Source: Plantago major (lineage: Eukaryota; Streptophyta; Magnoliopsida; Lamiales; Plantaginaceae). From it: a DNA stretch of 64,000 bases. The notes below the pieces were generated by a model. That model saw only the letters and a program-made list of their open reading frames with translations. It was not told the DNA's origin and did no database searches. Below, piece after piece: positions 23,212-35,225 of this stretch (position 1 is the stretch's first letter; each line of letters starts with the position of its first letter). The position numbers and the translations under genes were made by a program. The stretch lies in assembly GCA_026545765.1 (NCBI GenBank), contig CM048840.1, positions 26,974,765 to 27,038,764 on the forward strand, in the 5' to 3' direction.

Positions 23212-23560
23212 CTCCTCCCTGCGACCAAAAACTACCATTGTGATAGTGGTCGTGGAAATTTTTTTATTACTTATAATAGTTATATTATTAAGAATATTCA
23301 AATGTATAGAAGATTTGGAGTTGAAAATGGTGTTTTTTATTTAAATCGAACAACATAAATCACTAATAAAAATGGTGAATTGTGAGGTGTGAGGAAGTAT
23401 GTATTCACTGGTCTCTATTTATAGATCTCGAAAAAATATATGACCGTCGGTATAATTTTTATACTTTTTTAAATTCAAAATAAGAAAAAAATTGAAAAAG
23501 AAAATGAAAAAGGGGCCAGCCCCTACAACTCAGCCAACAACTTTCTGAGTTGTGGATCAT
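23212..23560. repeat. Repeat related to 28620-29090 and 29990-30340
   Basis: A shared block 'ggtctctatttatagatctcgaaaa' followed by 'gaccgtcggt' or 'gccgttggtg' occurs here (about 23411-23445), at about 28882-28922 and at about 30058-30098. It looks like a MITE family that kept a TATA-containing promoter piece (CTATTTATAGA). Boundaries are unknown. Confidence 0.4.
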
Positions 23561-23842
23561 GTCACAAGATGGCGGTCAAGAAGTCATGAAGACTCCTTCC
23601 CTACGACCAATCTAGTATCAGAAATTCTTAAACATGTGATGTTTAATCTGGTATCTCCATACAAATGGCAAAAGCTGTTCTTTAATATATCAAAACTTGA
23701 ACTAAAAGAAATTAAATTGAGATGGAGGATTAGTAGACATGGAGACCCGTACAAGACCTTTTATGGTTGAGATGCCCCATCCGCAATCATAAAAAAATCA
23801 CAATTCACACACATGAAAAAATTTGACCCTACCCAATTAATT

Positions 23843-24106
23843 ACTCCGTCCCGAAACAAATTTTACACTATGACTTTTTGCAATTAAACTTTTTCAACTT
23901 TAACTACGAATCAATCTTAAATCGCAAATGTAAAATATTCAATTTTTTTATATAATGAAACTTTAGGGCTAAAATTTCATTATATAAAAAAATTTAACAT
24001 TTTACATTTATAGTTTAATATTAATTCGTAGTTAAAGTTGAAAAAGTTTGAACGTAAAAAGTTAAAGTGGGAAACTTATTCTGGTACGAGACCGAGGAAG
24101 TAGAAA
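23843..24106. mobile_element. Stowaway-like MITE, complete
   Basis: Long hairpin: 'tactccgtcccgaaacaaattttacac' at the left pairs with 'gtgggaaacttattctggtacgagaccgaggaagta' at the right, and the interior (TTTTTTATATAATGAAA against its complement) is almost fully palindromic. About 264 bp, non-coding. It lies about 800 bp upstream of the ZHD start codon. Confidence 0.7.
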
Positions 24107-24426
24107 CCATTTCCCCGTTGCCCCTGCTCCATACAATTTTATTTTAAAGTGAGGAATCTCTTAGTTTAGTTTGCTGTTGGGAGACACAAACACCGAAAAA
24201 GAAAAAACCCTTTCCTCTTTAAATCAAACTAATCATCTCTCTACTCTCCCTTTCTTTCTATCTCTATCTCTGTCGATTGAATTGAATTGATTAGTTTAAT
24301 CCCCCATTTTGATCGAATCAGTGCTGCAAAATTTAACGGAGCAGTATCTGCCTCATCTTCATTCGCTAGTTATGACGGTGGTCCACGCACTCACTCACCC
24401 AGAAGAGAACAACTAGCTAGTAGCTA

Positions 24427-24554
24427 GGTAATCAATCAATCTTCTCTCTTCACTCTTCTTCTTCAACTCCTCTTTTGTTAATTTAAAGCTTTGTTTAAGG
24501 TATTGAGATCATGCTGTACAATGGTCCTTCTTTCTCCATTTAGTTAACAATAAC

Positions 24555-24590
<36 letters not shown>

Positions 24591-24800
24591 TTCTTCAAGA
24601 TTCTGTCTTTCTTCTTCTACTACCTACTTAATCTATTAATCTATTAATTAACACAACATTCATATTAAGCCACGACAAACCCTTCAATTATCCCTTCTTC
24701 TTCTTCTTCCCCCCTTTTCATTTTTGGGGATAATATCCTCCTCCTCCTCCTTTTCATTTTGGGAATAATAGGGTTCAAATGGTGGGGTTTTGTTTTGCAG
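24427..24800 (+). other. Probable 5'-UTR intron of the ZHD gene, with AAT microsatellite
   Basis: A donor-like site CTAG|GTAATCA at about 24427 and an acceptor-like TTTTGTTTTGCAG ending at 24800 bracket a T-rich, pyrimidine-rich stretch. An (AAT)n run of about 12 units lies at about 24554-24590. No transcript evidence is available, so this is inference. Confidence 0.35.
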
Positions 24801-24920
24801 CTCCTAACCCAAAATTAACCTCCTGACATTTCTCAATCAGATTCAGATTATGGATGTTCTTGTTTAGTTTGTATAGCTGTACAACTCTGGAAGGCTTTTT
24901 TTTTTTTAATTTTGTTAGTT

Positions 24921-25895
24921 ATGGAGAGAAGAGGGATGCAAAATTCCAACTTGACCTACACAAACAATCAAATGGGTGGCTTGAGTACCCAAGAAACTCT
25001 TCATCCAGTTGTCAAGTTGCCTCTTGCTCCTATTGTCTCCACTCCTGATAGGAGAGGAGGAGGAAACAATGCTAGTAGTACTGCAACGGTTTCCACCCGC
25101 CGCGGAAGTTCCATTTTTAGCCCTACTACCCAAACCCTAGATCACCTCAACATCCCTCCCCCTCCTCCTCCACAAAAGGAACCCAATCCAGATCCAGATC
25201 CACTCCAATTGCCCTCTGCTCCATCTAATCTCAAAATTCCACTTCTTAACCAAAACCAAAACCAAAACAGCACTAGGACTACAACTACACCTACACCTCA
25301 AACAAGTACAGCACCTGTGATAAGGTATAGAGAATGCCTCAAAAACCACGCGGCGAGTATGGGCGGCCACGTGGTGGACGGATGCGGAGAGTTCATGCCC
25401 AACGGAGACGACGGCACACCGGAGGCTCTACGGTGTGCCGCGTGTGATTGCCACCGCAATTTCCACCGCAAAGAGATAGAAGACCACAACAACGGTGGTA
25501 ATACTACTACTAGCCGCCATGTGGCAGCTGCCACAACTCCGTATCACCAGCATAATCAGCATCAGCAATTCAACACCAGTAAGCACGGGCGAAATAGTTC
25601 GTACCCGCAAATGGTGAATTTCGGTGGTGGTGGAGGTGGAGCGGAGTCGTCGAGTGAGGATCTGAACGTGTATAATCAGACGAGCGGGTCGAAGAAGCGG
25701 TTCAGGACGAAGTTCAGTCAGGAACAGAAGGATAAAATGAACGATTTCGCGGACAAGTTGGGGTGGAGAATGCAGAAGCAGAATGAAGGTGAAGTGCAGC
25801 AGTTTTGTAGTGAAGTTGGAGTGAAGAGGCAGGTGTTTAAGGTGTGGATGCATAATAATAAACAGGCCATGAAGAAGAGACAAACGGATAATTAG
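24921..25895 (+). CDS. Zinc-finger homeodomain (ZHD) transcription factor, 324 aa
   Basis: This is a single-exon gene with ATG at 24921 (MERRGMQNSN) and TAG at 25893-25895. An upstream in-frame TTG is not used. Residues 1-133 are low complexity with poly-Pro (about 79-84) and Asn/Gln and Thr runs. Residues 135-187 are the ZF-HD dimerisation zinc finger: RYRECLKNHAASMGGHVVDG, then CGEFMP, LRCAACDCHRNFHRKE, with the expected Cys and His ligands. A His/Gln-rich linker and a Gly run (about 235-240) lead to the ZF-HD type homeodomain, residues 257-320, with KKRFRTKFSQEQKDKM, FADKLGWRMQK and the recognition helix VKRQVFKVWMHNNKQ. ZHD proteins form dimers and act in the nucleus in development and stress responses. 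The length and lack of coding introns fit the family; the exact paralogue cannot be told here. Confidence 0.95.
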   Translation: MERRGMQNSNLTYTNNQMGGLSTQETLHPVVKLPLAPIVSTPDRRGGGNNASSTATVSTRRGSSIFSPTTQTLDHLNIPPPPPPQKEPNPDPDPLQLPSAPSNLKIPLLNQNQNQNSTRTTTTPTPQTSTAPVIRYRECLKNHAASMGGHVVDGCGEFMPNGDDGTPEALRCAACDCHRNFHRKEIEDHNNGGNTTTSRHVAAATTPYHQHNQHQQFNTSKHGRNSSYPQMVNFGGGGGGAESSSEDLNVYNQTSGSKKRFRTKFSQEQKDKMNDFADKLGWRMQKQNEGEVQQFCSEVGVKRQVFKVWMHNNKQAMKKRQTDN

Positions 25896-27133
25896 CATGG
25901 TAAGTAAGCTAAGTCATGTTTTTCTTTCGATTCTTCTTGTGATATCTGATCATCATGTTTTAAGGAAGAAGATAATTAAACACTTTGGTCTCTTATTGTT
26001 TTTTTAAGGAGATGATCCAAAGATTTTGAACAGAATTACCATGTCTATTACATAAAATTACTTGGATTATGGTATCTTCATCATACTAAACTAATTGGCA
26101 TTGGGCCCTCTTTTTTCCGACGTATGTTGCACTGTACAACATATCAAACATTATAACTAAACATAGATTAATTAAGAGATCTTTTGCTCAGAACTTATCT
26201 TATTATTAAATATTAACTAAATTCTAATTGACTTTGAAAATTTATGTTTGGTATCAAATTAAAATTTTATAGGGTTTTGTAAATTTATTATTAAATGGAA
26301 GAAGTTAATTGAGCTTCACTCAATTAAGTTTGAAAACACTTGTGTTCAATTAAAATGACAATTCAAATACGATTAACAGTCATTCAATTAAAATGGAGTA
26401 ATAATTCTATGTCAATCAACCCCGAACCTTGCATCTTGTTCTTGACAAAAAATCGCATGTACACATCAAATCATTAATAGCAGACGTACTAGTAAAAATG
26501 TAGTGGAAGTCAGAGGCAAAAGATGGAAATGCATATAATAATTTTCACTACAGCTTGAAACATAGACCACAAGAAATTATTGATGGATCATACAGTTTCC
26601 TTAAAATGGTGAACATGTACGAAGCGATTTTTTTTTTTTTAAATGGAGAATTCAATATCAAGAATAGGGGAAAATTAATTGTACGTAATTTGATGAGTGA
26701 ACCAATCTTTATTTTTTTGTCTATTTTTCCTTAATTCATGTGTAACACTATTGATATATTTAAGTGGTACTTGATTAGTTGATTAAATAACTGGATCAGA
26801 TAAACTAGATATTAGATAGTTAAAATTGATAACTAATGAACTGGCTAATTGATTTTAATTTAATGAAAAAAGTGTTTAGGAAATTAGTTAATTTGCTAAA
26901 TACTCAATAAAATGCCAAACAAATTAGATAGCATGCATGTTTATTCTAACAAGTAATACTTGATAAAACTTATTATAACTATCGATTTATAAGTTGCCAA
27001 CTAAACATTCACATTAAAACGAACTGTAAATTGGTAAAGATAAATTAATTGATAATCTCATGCTAATCAACACCTCAATGTATTATGGTACTCGTTTTAC
27101 CTTTCCGTGATGCATGGAGTTGTTGTTTAATAT
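25896..27133. other. Intergenic downstream of the ZHD gene
   Basis: AT-rich spacer with a poly-T run at about 26628-26640. Probable 3' UTR in the first 200-300 bp; no gene recognised. Confidence 0.4.
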
Positions 27134-27340
27134 TCCCTCCGTCACAATAAAAACTTTCTAGGTTGAATTTTTTTACAAATTTTAATCATAAATTACTTTT
27201 AAATTATACACAAAAAAGTATAAAACAAAGTTATGTTGCTAAAATTTACTGACTTGATTTATTTTCATAATATAATTTTATTATATTATTTTCACTTGTA
27301 ATTTGTGAGTAATTTGCGGTTAAAGTTCGTAAAAAAAAAA
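27134..27340. mobile_element. Decayed Stowaway-like MITE
   Basis: 'tccctccgtcacaataaaaac' at the left and 'gtaatttgcggttaaagttcg' at the right resemble worn arms of the mariner-type MITEs elsewhere in the window. The terminal GGGAGTA is lost in a poly-A run. Confidence 0.4.
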
Positions 27341-27347
27341 AAACTAA

Positions 27348-27661
27348 GGCTCTGTTCTTTTCAACTTAAAACTCATTCGATTCAAATTAGTTATATTTTA
27401 TCTACAATTCATTAAATTTCATTGAAAGAATGTAGCTAACTTAAAAAGTTATTACTGGGATGTAGATAGTATGTAGTATACTAAACAGTCCCCGAACTAA
27501 ATGTTTCATTTATATAAATGTTTCACATTACATTTATATTTAATCAAACAATTATTACATTGTTTTTGACAGATTTAATTTGGGATGGAATTCCACCACT
27601 ATAACTTGAAATAAATTAATAGTCTCAAATTCAATTTCATATTGAACCGTAAATGAGTTTT
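27348..27661. mobile_element. Truncated Tourist-like MITE (same family as 59545-60546)
   Basis: It begins GGCTCTGTTCTTTTCAACTT directly after TAA (27345-27347). Its first 40 bases match the complemented right end of the element at 59545-60546, including AAAACTCATTCGATTC. The right end is worn near 27661. Confidence 0.5.
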
Positions 27662-28100
27662 AATAGTTAACTATACAAAATTTTAGAATAAAATAGAAGA
27701 TGCAAGTATGTGCAGATGAAAATATGAGATCGTGAATAAAATATGATACAAATTTCCATTTAACGTACATATGAATTTGCGACCGGAAAAAGAAAAGGTA
27801 AGTTTGAGATCGGGACGAAGTGAGTATGCTGCACAGCGATGAGGGTGTGAAGTTACAGTAAGAAAACTTGTACAGTATTTAACTTTTGTTAGTACAAGCA
27901 TTAATTTGTTGCGATTATGTGTTGTGACTTGTGAAAGAGGGGCCTAATGGAAATGCAAGGAATGACACGTAAACCGACAGTAGAGAACTTGGTGTATTTC
28001 CATTGAATTACCATAAAAGCTGAGACGTTGGCAATTACACTGGCCTTTTAATGACTTCATCCTCCAATTTGCACGCCTTTGGCCTTACAATTATCACACT

Positions 28101-28573
28101 TAAAATTCATTTTTACTACTTCAGTGTGAGACATTTTCGATTTTAGTACTTTAAAGTGGTTACGTCCAATTTATGTACTAATTATCAATAACTATGTACA
28201 ATTTATGTAATAATTAGATTTATGAGGTGCACCATTACATTCAGGTGCGAGCGAATGTCAAATGCCAAAAGATAGACATAGAATATTGACCGCTCACAAA
28301 ATATCGTGGACTTCTTCCCACTCACAAGCGTCAGATTCTTTTTTGTAGGTTTTCTCATCAATTTTGTTTCAATCGACTTTCAATTGAACGAACTCACGTG
28401 AAATTGGGGTTAGGTTAATTGTAACTTTGTACTGATTTGCACACCCACCATCTAGTTTACAATTAGTACCTTAATCGTAAATAGTTATAGATAAATAGTA
28501 CCTAAATTGGACGCGACCACTCTAAAGTACCAAAATCAGAAATGTCTCGCACTGGCGTACCAAAAATGGATTT
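28101..28573. mobile_element. Mutator-type MITE with long inverted repeats
   Basis: About 75 bp at each end are imperfect inverted copies: 'aaaattcatttttactacttcagtgtgagac' with 'ttttagtactttaaagtgg' at the left against 'ccactctaaagtaccaaaa' and 'gtctcgcactggcgtac' at the right. The middle (28230-28430) is unique. Related phrases occur at 4010-4290. Confidence 0.55.
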
Positions 28574-29097
28574 TACCCGACACCGCCACTAGACCTAAAG
28601 CTTCAGGCCCTCATTAGACTACCTACAATGGTGACGAACAAGGTAAGCGTCGTATCGACGGAATTAATTCGCAGATTTTCTTTGCATTGGTGACGCGTCA
28701 TCGTGCCATCATAAAATTCAAATTTTTTTTTAATTTTTTAAAAACATATTTAACATATTATAAGAGTGTTGAGAAGTTGAAATTATTAAAATTAAATTTT
28801 TAGAAATCGTATTACAATTTTAAGTTTAATTAAGAGAGAAAAATAAGTTCGAGATGGGATGATCCAAACATAGTCAAGAGTGGTCTCTATTTGTAGATCT
28901 CGAAAAGACAAAGCCGTTGGTGATTTTTATTTATTTTTTGCATTTTTATTTTTTGAGTTATTCGCGTTTAAAATTGGACAAAACTAAAAAAAAATTTAAA
29001 AAAAAACAAAACCGGACAAGTGGCAGCAGCCGAAACTTTCAGGGAGAGAAGGGCGACGCGCCCTTGAGTGACGAGCTGCAAAGTCTTTCGCCCAAAC

Positions 29098-29979
29098 GAG
29101 TTAAATGCATAACACCCCATGAGTTTATTAATAATGTGCGCGAAACCTCTTGAGTTAATGAATTAGTGTCAAACCCCCTTGAGTTATTAAAAATGGGGAA
29201 AAAATCCCTACCCTTTATTTTTAAAGTGTATGAGATACACTCTCATTATGTACGACTATAGATGTTTGTTTATGTTATCTTACAACAAATCAATACAAAA
29301 AAAAAAAAAAACCATAGTTATTAAAAATGTACAAAATCCATGGAATTCTTATATAGTCATTGCAATACCCATTTTACATGAATACTAAATATACATGATA
29401 AATTCGTATTGTGTGTAGTTTGACTCGTTGGTCCAAATTTTCGAAAATATTAAAATCACTTAAATTTGAGCTATTAAAAATAGTAAAACTCTACTTTTTT
29501 TTTTTCCTGGTTAAATGAACAAAAAAAATCGATTACACTACTAGTTATATAGCACTGAAATATATAAATAACCACCATAGATAATACTAATTAAATTGTC
29601 ACAACATATCAACAACATATACCAATTCATTATTAGTCATGTAAACGGAAATAAGTGAAGGCAAAAGATTATAAACCGAAACTATAAATGTCCAGTCCAC
29701 CTAGTCCGTTAATTTGGAGTAAAAAAACCTAAAAGAACATCAGTTGTCACACCTAACACGAGCATGCCGTAAAAAAAAGGGCTGATGGGTTCCACGCACA
29801 TGTTTTAATAACTCATGGGGGTTTCGCGCACATTTTTCATAACTCGGGGACTAATTAATTAACTCATACGGATTTCGCGCACATTTTTAATAACTCAAGG
29901 GGGCTTGGGACTAATTTGTTAACTCAATGGGGTTTTGCGCACATTTACAATAACTTATGGGGGGTATTTTGCATTTAAC
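29098..29979. mobile_element. Mutator-type MITE, copy A
   Basis: Inverted ends GAGTTAAATGCATAACACCC and GGGGTATTTTGCATTTAAC extend some 90 bp inward (GAGTTATTAATAATGTGCGC against its complement). It is flanked by TTTCGCCCAAAC on the left and TTTCGCCTAAAT on the right. The right half contains extra in-line copies of 'aactcaaggggg' and 'tttcgcgcacattttt'. Non-coding. With its left flank it is duplicated as copy B. Confidence 0.65.
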
Positions 29980-30347
29980 TTTCGCCTAAATAATTTTAAG
30001 TTTAATTAAAAGAGAAAAATGAGTTCGAGATGGGATGATCCAAACATAGTCAAGAGTGGTATCTATTTATAGATCTCGAAAAGACAAAGCCGTTGGTGAT
30101 TTTTATTTATTTTTTGCATTTTTATTTTTAGAGTTAATCGCGTTTGAAATTGGATAAAACTTAAAGTTAAAAAAAAATAACAAGTGGCGCAATGAAAGTA
30201 GCAAAAATCGGACAGTAATGCAAGAGTGGCTAGCCACTCGGCTGTTGCCACTTTAACTCTCAGTGCCGGGAGAGAAGGGCGACGCGCCCTTGAGTGACGA
30301 GCTGCAAATGCAGCTCGTCTTAGGATTTCAAAGTCTTTCGCCCAAAC

Positions 30348-31877
30348 GAGTTAAATGCATAACACCCCATGAGTTATTAATAATGTGCGCGCAACCCTTT
30401 GAGTTAATGAAATAGTGCCAAACCCTTTTGAGTTATTAAAAATGGACCAAAAATCCCTACCCTTTATTTTTAAAGTGTATGAGGTACACTCTCATTATGT
30501 GCGACTATAGATGCTTGTTTATGTTATCTTACACCAAATCAATGCCAAAAAAAAAAAAAAAAATCATAGTTATTAAAAATGTGCAAAATCCATAGAATTC
30601 TTATAAAGTAATTGCAATACCCATTTTACATGAATACTAAATATACATGATAAATTCTGTAAGAACGTACGGACCTAAGACTTTGCACTTCTTACTGAAA
30701 CACCACTGTTAGTAGCAATGTTACTACAACAGTTGGTGTCTGCTAGTAGCAATGTTACTACAACAGTTGGTGTCACAGTGACAGGAACAATCACTTGCAC
30801 AACGGAAATATGTAAAAGTAAACAGCAAACAATATAATTTCTAGCAGGTATATAAATATACCTACTGTGGCCAAGGCAAATATCCACTATAAAAAGAGAA
30901 TTTACAAAAGGCTAAGTCGGAATAGTAGAACCTAAACTAGATACTTGAAAGACTAGTAAAAACGGTTACAAGTAAAGATAGAATGATGTATATGATTGCT
31001 CTATGACTCTATACTTGCACACCCTTTGTGATGGCCCTGATCTTGTATATATAGTGTAGAAAAACGTCTATAAGATCAGGCCCAATCAGATCTTGTTGCT
31101 CATCCTTATCTTCAAGAGTCCAAATCATTCAATCTTCTAAGAGTCCATAAGATATTGACTTCCAAGAGTCCCTTGTATCTTGTCTTCTAAGACTCCATGG
31201 CTTTCTTGAATATAAGTCGATTCCTATCTGAAAACACAAACTCAGATTCGTAGAACTAGGTTATAGTTAGTGAAAAAAGGCATTATCAATAAAGTCCTCT
31301 AAAGTGCAGATTTTCTGAACTGTAACCCTTGTTGCTACAACATCTGCACTTTCAAATTCGTATTGTGTGTAGTTTGACTTGTTGGTCCAAATTTTTGAAA
31401 ATATTAAAATCACTTAAATTTGAGCTATTAAAATAGTAAAACTCTACTTTTTTCCTGGTTAAATGAACAACAAAAATCGATCACACACTACTAGTTATAT
31501 AGCACTGAAATATATAAATAACAACCATAGATAACACTAATTAAAATTGTCACTACATATCAACATATACCAATTCATTATTAGTCATGTAAGCGGAAAA
31601 AAGTGAAGGCAAAAGATTATAAACCGAAACTATGAATGTCCAGTCCACCTAGTCCGTTAATTTGGAGTAAGAAAATCTAAAAGAACATCAATTGTCGCAC
31701 CTAACACGAGCACGCTGTAAAAAAAAAAAAGGCTGAGGGATTCCACGCACATGTTTTAATAACTCGGGTGGTTTCGCACACATTTTTCATAACTCAGGGG
31801 GCTTGGGACTAATTTGTTAACTCAGGCGGGTTTAGCGCACATTTACAATAACTTATGGGATATTTTGCATTTAACCC
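30348..31877. mobile_element. Mutator-type MITE, copy B, split by a solo LTR
   Basis: It has the same ends as copy A and an exact 10-bp flanking direct repeat TCGCCCAAAC (30338-30347 and 31878-31887), the target-site length expected of Mutator-like elements. Without the inserted LTR it is about 830 bp. Its left flank (about 29990-30340) also matches the flank of copy A (about 28815-29090), so a block of roughly 1.2 kb is duplicated in tandem. Confidence 0.7.
30658..31354. mobile_element. Solo LTR inside MITE copy B
   Basis: The 697-bp segment starts TGTAAGAACG and ends CACTTTCA. It is flanked by perfect 5-bp duplications AATTC (30653-30657 and 31355-31359), and copy A lacks it at the matching position. 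A TATATATA stretch lies near 31048. A block of about 31 bp ('tagtagcaatgttactacaa...') is repeated in tandem at about 30711-30772. Family undetermined; orientation more likely minus. Confidence 0.8.
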
Positions 31878-32310
31878 TCGCCCAAACAGTGCATATAAAC
31901 TCGATTTTGATTTACGCTACTTTAAATGTTGTACCGTACTCATATTACACCACTTATGTTCCAAGTTACATACTAGAAATATCAAATAACCCTTTTGTGC
32001 GAGCTTTAGATCACAGCCAAATACCCACTGCATAGAGCTAAGTGATCGAAGCAAATCATCAAATTTACAAGGTGAAAAAACACCTCACAGACTTGGGTGG
32101 GTCACTCAGCATGGACAGTACTGTAACATAACATTAATTTGTTCACTGCACCTAAACCTTGAGCTACACAGATATGATACGTGAGTTTGCGATTACGAGA
32201 ACCTATGTTATGAACCATATCTGAAAGGAAACTGACCTGCTGAGAGATGATTTCATAAGAAACGATCAACGTAAATGCAGTAGTACAAGAGTCGAAACAA
32301 ACCTATATGC

Positions 32311-34465
32311 TCATTCTTCTGCGGCTTCTGTTTCCATATACGCTCCAAGCTTGCCTGTAGCTTCTGAAGCCCTCTCCTTCGCTGCTTCATACCTCTCCTT
32401 CGCTGGCTCCGACATTGAATCACTGGCTGATACATATGCCTCTTGTAACCTTGACAACGCATCCTCATATGTGCCATAGGCTTCGTCTTTCCCACTTGAC
32501 ACTGTATCAGCCATCATGTCTCTACAATTTTTAGCCTTAGCAGCCATGTCTTTCGAGTCAGTTACCCTATAAGTGGCCATTTTAATAGTTTCGCTAGCTT
32601 TGTTAGAAGTTGAATCATAAGCATGGGATGCCTTGTCTTTAGCACTTCTAGCCTTCCCGGAAGCCCAATCCATCACCTCGCCTGCTCGTTCCGAGCTGGA
32701 GTCACAAGTGCTCTTAGCTCTGTCTTTAATCCACACTTTGTGATCACTCGCCATTTCTGAAGCCTTATTCATACCTTCTGATGCTTTATCGGATGCATAG
32801 CCATAAGTGTCATGAGCATTTTCGCTGAATTTCTTTCTGCTTTCATCTCCAATTGAGGAGGCTGCATTTACTGCGTCAGTAGCCTTATCATGTGCAAATT
32901 CATAAGCCTTTTGGGCTTTGTCTTTAATCTTGCTTGCAGCACTAACAGTAACATTAGATGCTTGGTCCATTGCGGGACCGAACTTCTCCGAGGCGTAGGC
33001 ATAGGTTTCATAGCCTTCATCTTTTACTGTATCTTTGGCCCAACCTGCCATATCAGCAACAGATCTGTAGGAATCGGTTGCCTTATCAGTCGCAGTCTGC
33101 TTTGCATGGGAAGCTCTATCATATGCCGAGTTAATTGCTTCACTCGCCTTTTCAGATGCATACTTTTTTGCATCACCTAGTTTCTCTGATGTCTTCCCTG
33201 CCACATCATTTGAAGTTTGCCTCACATTATTAGCTTTATCAGTTGCCACATTCATCGCATCATTCGCCTTGTCCGATTCATAGCTCTTTGCACTACCTAG
33301 TTTCTCTGATGCTTTCCCGGCAAGCTCATTCGCAGCTTGCTCTGCATTATAAGCTTCATCAGCAGATGCCATGTTCATTGCTTCCCCTGCCTTTTCTGAT
33401 GTGCAACTCTTGGCTTCATCTAGTTTGTCTGATGTCTTCCCGTCTTTGACTTTCTCAGAAGCATATTTCGACGTCTCTGCAAGAATATGACAAGTAAACA
33501 AACTGAAATGCGATTTTTTCCCCTGAAACTTTGGTTATACAGTAACACACCACATACAGCAGAATTCAGAATACTAGTTGGACTTTGAGGCAATACCTTG
33601 AGTTATGTCTATGAATTTATCACCAGCAACTTCACCACTGCCTGAACCTGCTCCAAGGCCCCTTTAAACAAAAGCATTTGATGTTATTTCTCTGTCACGA
33701 GCTTATTGCGTGATTACAATATAGATGAATGATGTTTGATATACAATAGTCAATGTTTCTTTCTTCAAAATTACTGATGTTATACAAAACTTATTACTCG
33801 TATGTTGATGTTCTACAAAAATGCCTGATGTTTGATGTAAAATGCCCGATGTTTTGTTAAGTATGGAATATGGATGGATGATTATTTACATTTTGCAAAA
33901 ATTTACAACCAAATTTCCGAAATATATCAAATTCTCCAAAACTCGAATTCACCATAGCCAGTCTGAAAATTAAGGTATCTCACGATGCTTCAACAATATA
34001 CCAAAATTGGACCTTCACTTTGAGACTTTTGATCAGGCAACCATAAACAAATTGGACCACGAAATACTCTTAAACTATATTGATAATAAAAATTTTAACA
34101 ACGAAAATTTAAACTAGTACTAATATTCATAATATAAATTTATTAAGTATTATATGTAATTTGTGGTCAAATTTGATTATGATTGACCGGATAATGGTAA
34201 AATGCAAAGTTTTAAACAAAAATGAAGGCAGTATAGTTAAGACATTTGAGATTAACTAGGATCGAAGAAGAGTTGGACAAAAATTAGGTTAGATAACGTA
34301 CTCGGCGACCTTGTGGACAGCCCAACCCATCCAAGAATCGGCACGGTCCATAGCCTCCTGCATCGCTTCTCCCTCGGCTGGTCCGTCCAACCGGCACCAC
34401 CCCGCCGACACTGCAAGCCACAGCAACACCGCCAACGCCGTAGTTTTCCTCACTGCCATTTCCAT
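32311..34465 (-). CDS. Secreted LEA_4-type (group 3) late embryogenesis abundant protein, 464 aa
   Basis: There are three exons on the minus strand: 34465-34302, 33661-33597 and 33476-32311, all GT-AG, in phase throughout. Residues 1 to about 25 (MEMAVRKTTALAVLLWLAVS) look like a signal peptide. A short Gly-rich link (EGLGAGSGSGEVAGDKF) precedes about 390 residues of Ala/Lys/Glu/Asp-rich 11-mer repeats such as YASEKASEAINSA, KASEKLGSAKSY and VMDWASGKARSAKDKASHAY, typical of LEA_4 proteins that fold into amphipathic helices on drying. The family protects membranes and proteins during seed maturation and water stress; the signal peptide points to secretion or the ER. Intron 1 (about 0.64 kb) contains a worn MITE near 34020-34236. 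The next gene on the same strand, 35226-36933, has the same first-intron phase and a signal peptide, suggesting a tandem pair. Confidence 0.88.
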
Positions 34466-35225
34466 AGCTTTCTACTTCTACTTAAACAACTTTTAAGTCA
34501 AAGTTGATGGATTTATGAGTGGGGCAGGACCAGACGGTGGGCTTGTGTTGCTCATGTATAATGAGACGAAACGTGGAAGTTTGCATGAGGAGGAGATTCA
34601 TAGTGTCTGTCCACGTGTCCTGGTTAAATTAAATATAAATATTTGTATTTTAAATATTTTACGTCGAAACACTGATACATCACCTCAAATAATTTTTTAA
34701 TCCCACATATAAACACCACATAACATGTTGAGGGATGTAATAATGGTTACCCATAATATCGTGGATGAATCTCCAAGTGTATGTGGCCATATAATTATCT
34801 TCAAGTACACTCTTCAAAGTTTTGTAGAAGAATTTGTAAAAGATGAAGATGTAACTTGTTGATATCAGTTTCTTTAATTAGGATTTTAAATGTTGTGACA
34901 ATTTCTATCAATTTATATATGTAGTAATTGGAAAATTGATGATAGTAACTTATAGATAAGTTGAGTTGGACATTCGCCACGTTTTTATTGCTAAATCATT
35001 TCTTAACTATATATATTCACTGTCATAAAAAACTTTACATGACCAAAATTGAAAAGTTATTAGTTGATTGGATGAAATATATGAAATTCTACTTTAAGAA
35101 CATTCTTTACATAATCAAGTGATTCTCATCATCTAAAGAAAAAGAAAACAAAATCCTCAACATCTATAGCCGGAGGGCAATTATGTCTCTTCCAGGCGGA
35201 CTAGCTAGAGAGTGGGAGACGTTAT

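Noticed and set aside
24912-24920. Longer ZHD reading frame starting upstream of 24921
   Set aside because: The extra codons begin with TTG, not ATG. The ATG at 24921 starts the usual N-terminus.
25137-25898. Minus-strand open frames over the ZHD gene
   Set aside because: They are shadows of a GC-richer coding exon; no domains, and the plus-strand gene is clear.
32890-33449. Plus-strand Cys/Ser/Leu-rich open frames opposite the LEA gene
   Set aside because: They are complements of the Ala/Lys/Glu-rich repeat exon and have no supporting motif.
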